Translations under genes and position numbers: made by a program | In this document: positions 62,656 through 64,000 of the stretch, in pieces | Layout of the letters: each line of letters begins with the position of its first letter | How positions within the stretch are numbered: position 1 is the first letter of the stretch | Assembly: GCF_001517625.2 (NCBI RefSeq) | Contig: NZ_LN999828.1 | Location: 1,194,303 to 1,258,302 of the forward strand | Length of the DNA: 64,000 bases | Source of the DNA: Clostridium sp. AT4 | GTDB lineage: Bacteria > Bacillota > Clostridia > Lachnospirales > Lachnospiraceae | Reading direction: 5' to 3' | The notes under the pieces: generated by a model | The model's input: only the letters and a program-made list of their open reading frames with translations | The model's database searches: none | Told to the model about the DNA's origin: nothing

Positions 62656-62704
62656 TTATCCTCCTGACTACGCACCTCTCCAAGTACATTTTCAGGATGA
62701 GCTT

Positions 62705-62956
62705 TTAAATCATTTTATAAATAAACAGAGCCACTGCCACTCCAATAATGCTTGCCATGGTAATCTTGATGGTAAGTCCGAAAGTAATGACTAAAAGGCC
62801 AAAATCAATGACCAAAGGAGTATCCAGCCCAAAGGACTGGCCATAATTCATCCATTTCAGCCAGGAAATACCATCTGCCAGCTGTCCGATAAATCCTCCC
62901 AGTACAATTCCGGCTAAGAGCATAATAAGAAGGATCCAGAAATTTTTACGTCCCAT
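62705..62956 (-). CDS. DUF4321 membrane protein
   Basis: 83 residues from the ATG at 62956 (AGGAGAG 7 nt upstream; a TTG lies two codons earlier). Two hydrophobic segments: residues 6-25 with G-I-V-L-G-G-F-I-G, and 50-80. The family is of unknown function and lies near radC and mre genes in many Clostridia. Confidence 0.8.
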   Translation of the reverse strand: MGRKNFWILLIMLLAGIVLGGFIGQLADGISWLKWMNYGQSFGLDTPLVIDFGLLVITFGLTIKITMASIIGVAVALFIYKMI

Positions 62957-62976
62957 AAACAAACTCTCCTAAGGAA

Positions 62977-62995
62977 GCCCCGAAGGACGGGGCTG
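62977..62995 (-). terminator. Hairpin after the gamma-lyase-like gene
   Basis: AGCCCCG-AAGGA-CGGGGCT; on the minus strand followed by only a weak T-rich stretch (TCCTT). Confidence 0.4.
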
Positions 62996-63042
62996 TTTAT
63001 CATATTACCATAAGTTTTTTTAGGTGTCATCTGAAAAAATTC

Positions 63043-64000
63043 TTAAGAAACAAGGCTTTTAGGGGACACAACTCCATCATCCGCCAGCTGCTGGAGGGAT
63101 TTTAAAATTCCAAGCTTGGCATGATACCAGGTAAGCCCTCCCTGGAAATATACGGCATAGGGCGGCTTAATAGGGCCGTCGGCACTGAGTTCAATAGAGG
63201 AACCCTGTACAAAGGCTCCCGCAGCCATGATGACCGGACTGTCATAGCCGGGCATATCCCAGGGTTCGGGGGTGACAAAGCTGTCTACCGGAGCAGCTGC
63301 CTGGATTCCCTTACAGAAGGAGATCACTCCCTCCGGAGTACCGAAGGTAATGGCCTGGATGATATCATGACGTGATTCGGAGCCGTTTGGCACTACGCCG
63401 TAGCCCAGACGCTCGTAGATATTGGCGGCAAAAATCGCGCCCTTTAAGGCTCCTGCTACAACGGTAGGTGAAAGGAACAGACCCTGATAGAGCTGCTGAT
63501 TCAGTCCTAAGCTGGCGCCCACCTCTTTTCCAAGGCCGGGGGCACTTAATCGGTAGGAAGCACGGTCTACACAGTCCTTTCTTCCGGCAATATAACCTCC
63601 AATAGGGGCCAGACCGCCGCCCGGATTCTTGATCAGGGAGCCAACGATCATATCGGCTCCTACATCCGTAGGCTCGATGGTTTCCACAAACTCTCCATAG
63701 CAGTTATCTACCATGCAGATCACCTCAGGCTTGATCTTTTTTATAAAGGCGATCAGCTCCCCGATCTGCTTTACAGAAAAGGTAGGACGGGGATCATAGC
63801 CCTTGGAACGCTGAATGGTTACAAGCTTTGTCTTTTCATTGACAGCCTTTGCAATATTTTCGTAGTCAAAGGTTCCGTCGGGAAGAAGATCCACCTGGCG
63901 GTAGGAAACGCCGTATTCCTTTAAGGAACCCACGGAATCCCTGATACCGATCACTTCCTCCAGGGTATCATAGGGCTTTCCCACAGGTGAAAGGAGCTCG
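63043..64000 (-). CDS. Methionine gamma-lyase/aluminium-resistance family protein, 5'-partial
   Basis: The frame is open to the window edge, so the N-terminus is missing. The visible 318 residues match the PF06838 PLP-dependent family: D-N-C-Y-G-E-F near 92, the PLP-lysine segment S-L-I-K-N-P-G-G-G, and A-P-G-L-G-K-E-V. An internal GTG (63984) could be read as a start but the family sequence runs through it (L-L-S-P-V-G-K-P). A Cys/Met-metabolism type lyase; substrate not certain. Confidence 0.88.
   Translation of the reverse strand, partial: ELLSPVGKPYDTLEEVIGIRDSVGSLKEYGVSYRQVDLLPDGTFDYENIAKAVNEKTKLVTIQRSKGYDPRPTFSVKQIGELIAFIKKIKPEVICMVDNCYGEFVETIEPTDVGADMIVGSLIKNPGGGLAPIGGYIAGRKDCVDRASYRLSAPGLGKEVGASLGLNQQLYQGLFLSPTVVAGALKGAIFAANIYERLGYGVVPNGSESRHDIIQAITFGTPEGVISFCKGIQAAAPVDSFVTPEPWDMPGYDSPVIMAAGAFVQGSSIELSADGPIKPPYAVYFQGGLTWYHAKLGILKSLQQLADDGVVSPKSLVS

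Noticed and set aside
1-64000. CRISPR arrays, tRNA and rRNA genes
   Set aside because: No regularly spaced direct repeats and no cloverleaf or rRNA sequence was recognised by reading; an automated scan would settle this.

Overview
The window looks like a chromosomal segment of a Gram-positive anaerobe of the class Clostridia, most probably family Lachnospiraceae. The reasons are the gene order (rplU-prp-rpmA-obgE; radC-mreC-mreD-mrdA-minC-minD-minE-rodA-mgsA), strong AGGAGG-type ribosome binding sites, an L27 with a cleavable leader beside Prp protease, Firmicutes-type LexA boxes, a TIGR03960/TIGR03936 radical SAM pair, a DUF3793-flavodoxin pair and no outer-membrane genes. This assignment is inference; no rRNA or tRNA gene was seen.

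Layout. 1-4.8 kb: three co-transcribed genes (one cut by the window edge) for polysaccharide or uronide breakdown: an alpha/alpha-toroid protein, a DUF2264 protein and a CehA/McbA-type PHP hydrolase. 4.9-6.9 kb: recU and pepT. 6.9-17.9 kb: an accessory molybdenum-hydroxylase island. A divergent TetR regulator with two palindromic operators faces an MFS carrier, the three hydroxylase subunits (the FAD subunit carries a roughly 465-residue GltD-like NADPH/flavin/Fe-S module inside it), an IscU-like scaffold, a MocA-HD fusion, a frameshifted membrane protein, a small secreted protein and an amidohydrolase. 17.9-19.1 kb: a decayed EFR1-type ferredoxin gene and an isolated moaE. 19.1-22.3 kb: scrambled remains of a mobilizable or conjugative element (TnpW, Cys-rich VLP, acidic ORF, TnpV, two decayed group II introns flanking a VirD4/TraG exon). 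22.4-25.4 kb: LysR, SDR and MFS genes. 25.7-26.2 kb: a YefM-like antitoxin with a truncated YoeB-like toxin.

From 26.3 kb most of the sequence is core: radical SAM pair, RNase E/G, trkA-trkH; an ECF S-component plus kinase with a structured leader; L21 leader-rplU-prp-rpmA; obgE-yhbY-nadD-yqeK-rsfS; lexA with a divergent SOS-controlled LysM protein; DUF3793-flavodoxin; a XerS-like recombinase; an HPr paralogue lacking Arg17, Pro18 and Ser46; a TtcA-like protein; an LCP protein. From 46.4 kb to the end everything reads leftward: cytidylate-kinase-like, rluD, lspA, aroB, sepF, yggS, an HlyD-like protein, a P-loop protein, a D,D-carboxypeptidase, mgsA, rodA, minE-minD-minC, mrdA, mreD, mreC, radC, DUF4321 and a partial methionine gamma-lyase-family gene. 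This last block is the cell-shape, division-site and envelope module; mreB is not at its usual place between radC and mreC.

The best candidate for an undescribed system is the molybdenum-hydroxylase island at 6.9-17.9 kb: the domain insertion suggests a hydroxylase able to exchange electrons directly with NAD(P)H through an internal GltD-like arm, and it travels with its own cluster scaffold, cofactor-maturation fusion, carrier and regulator.
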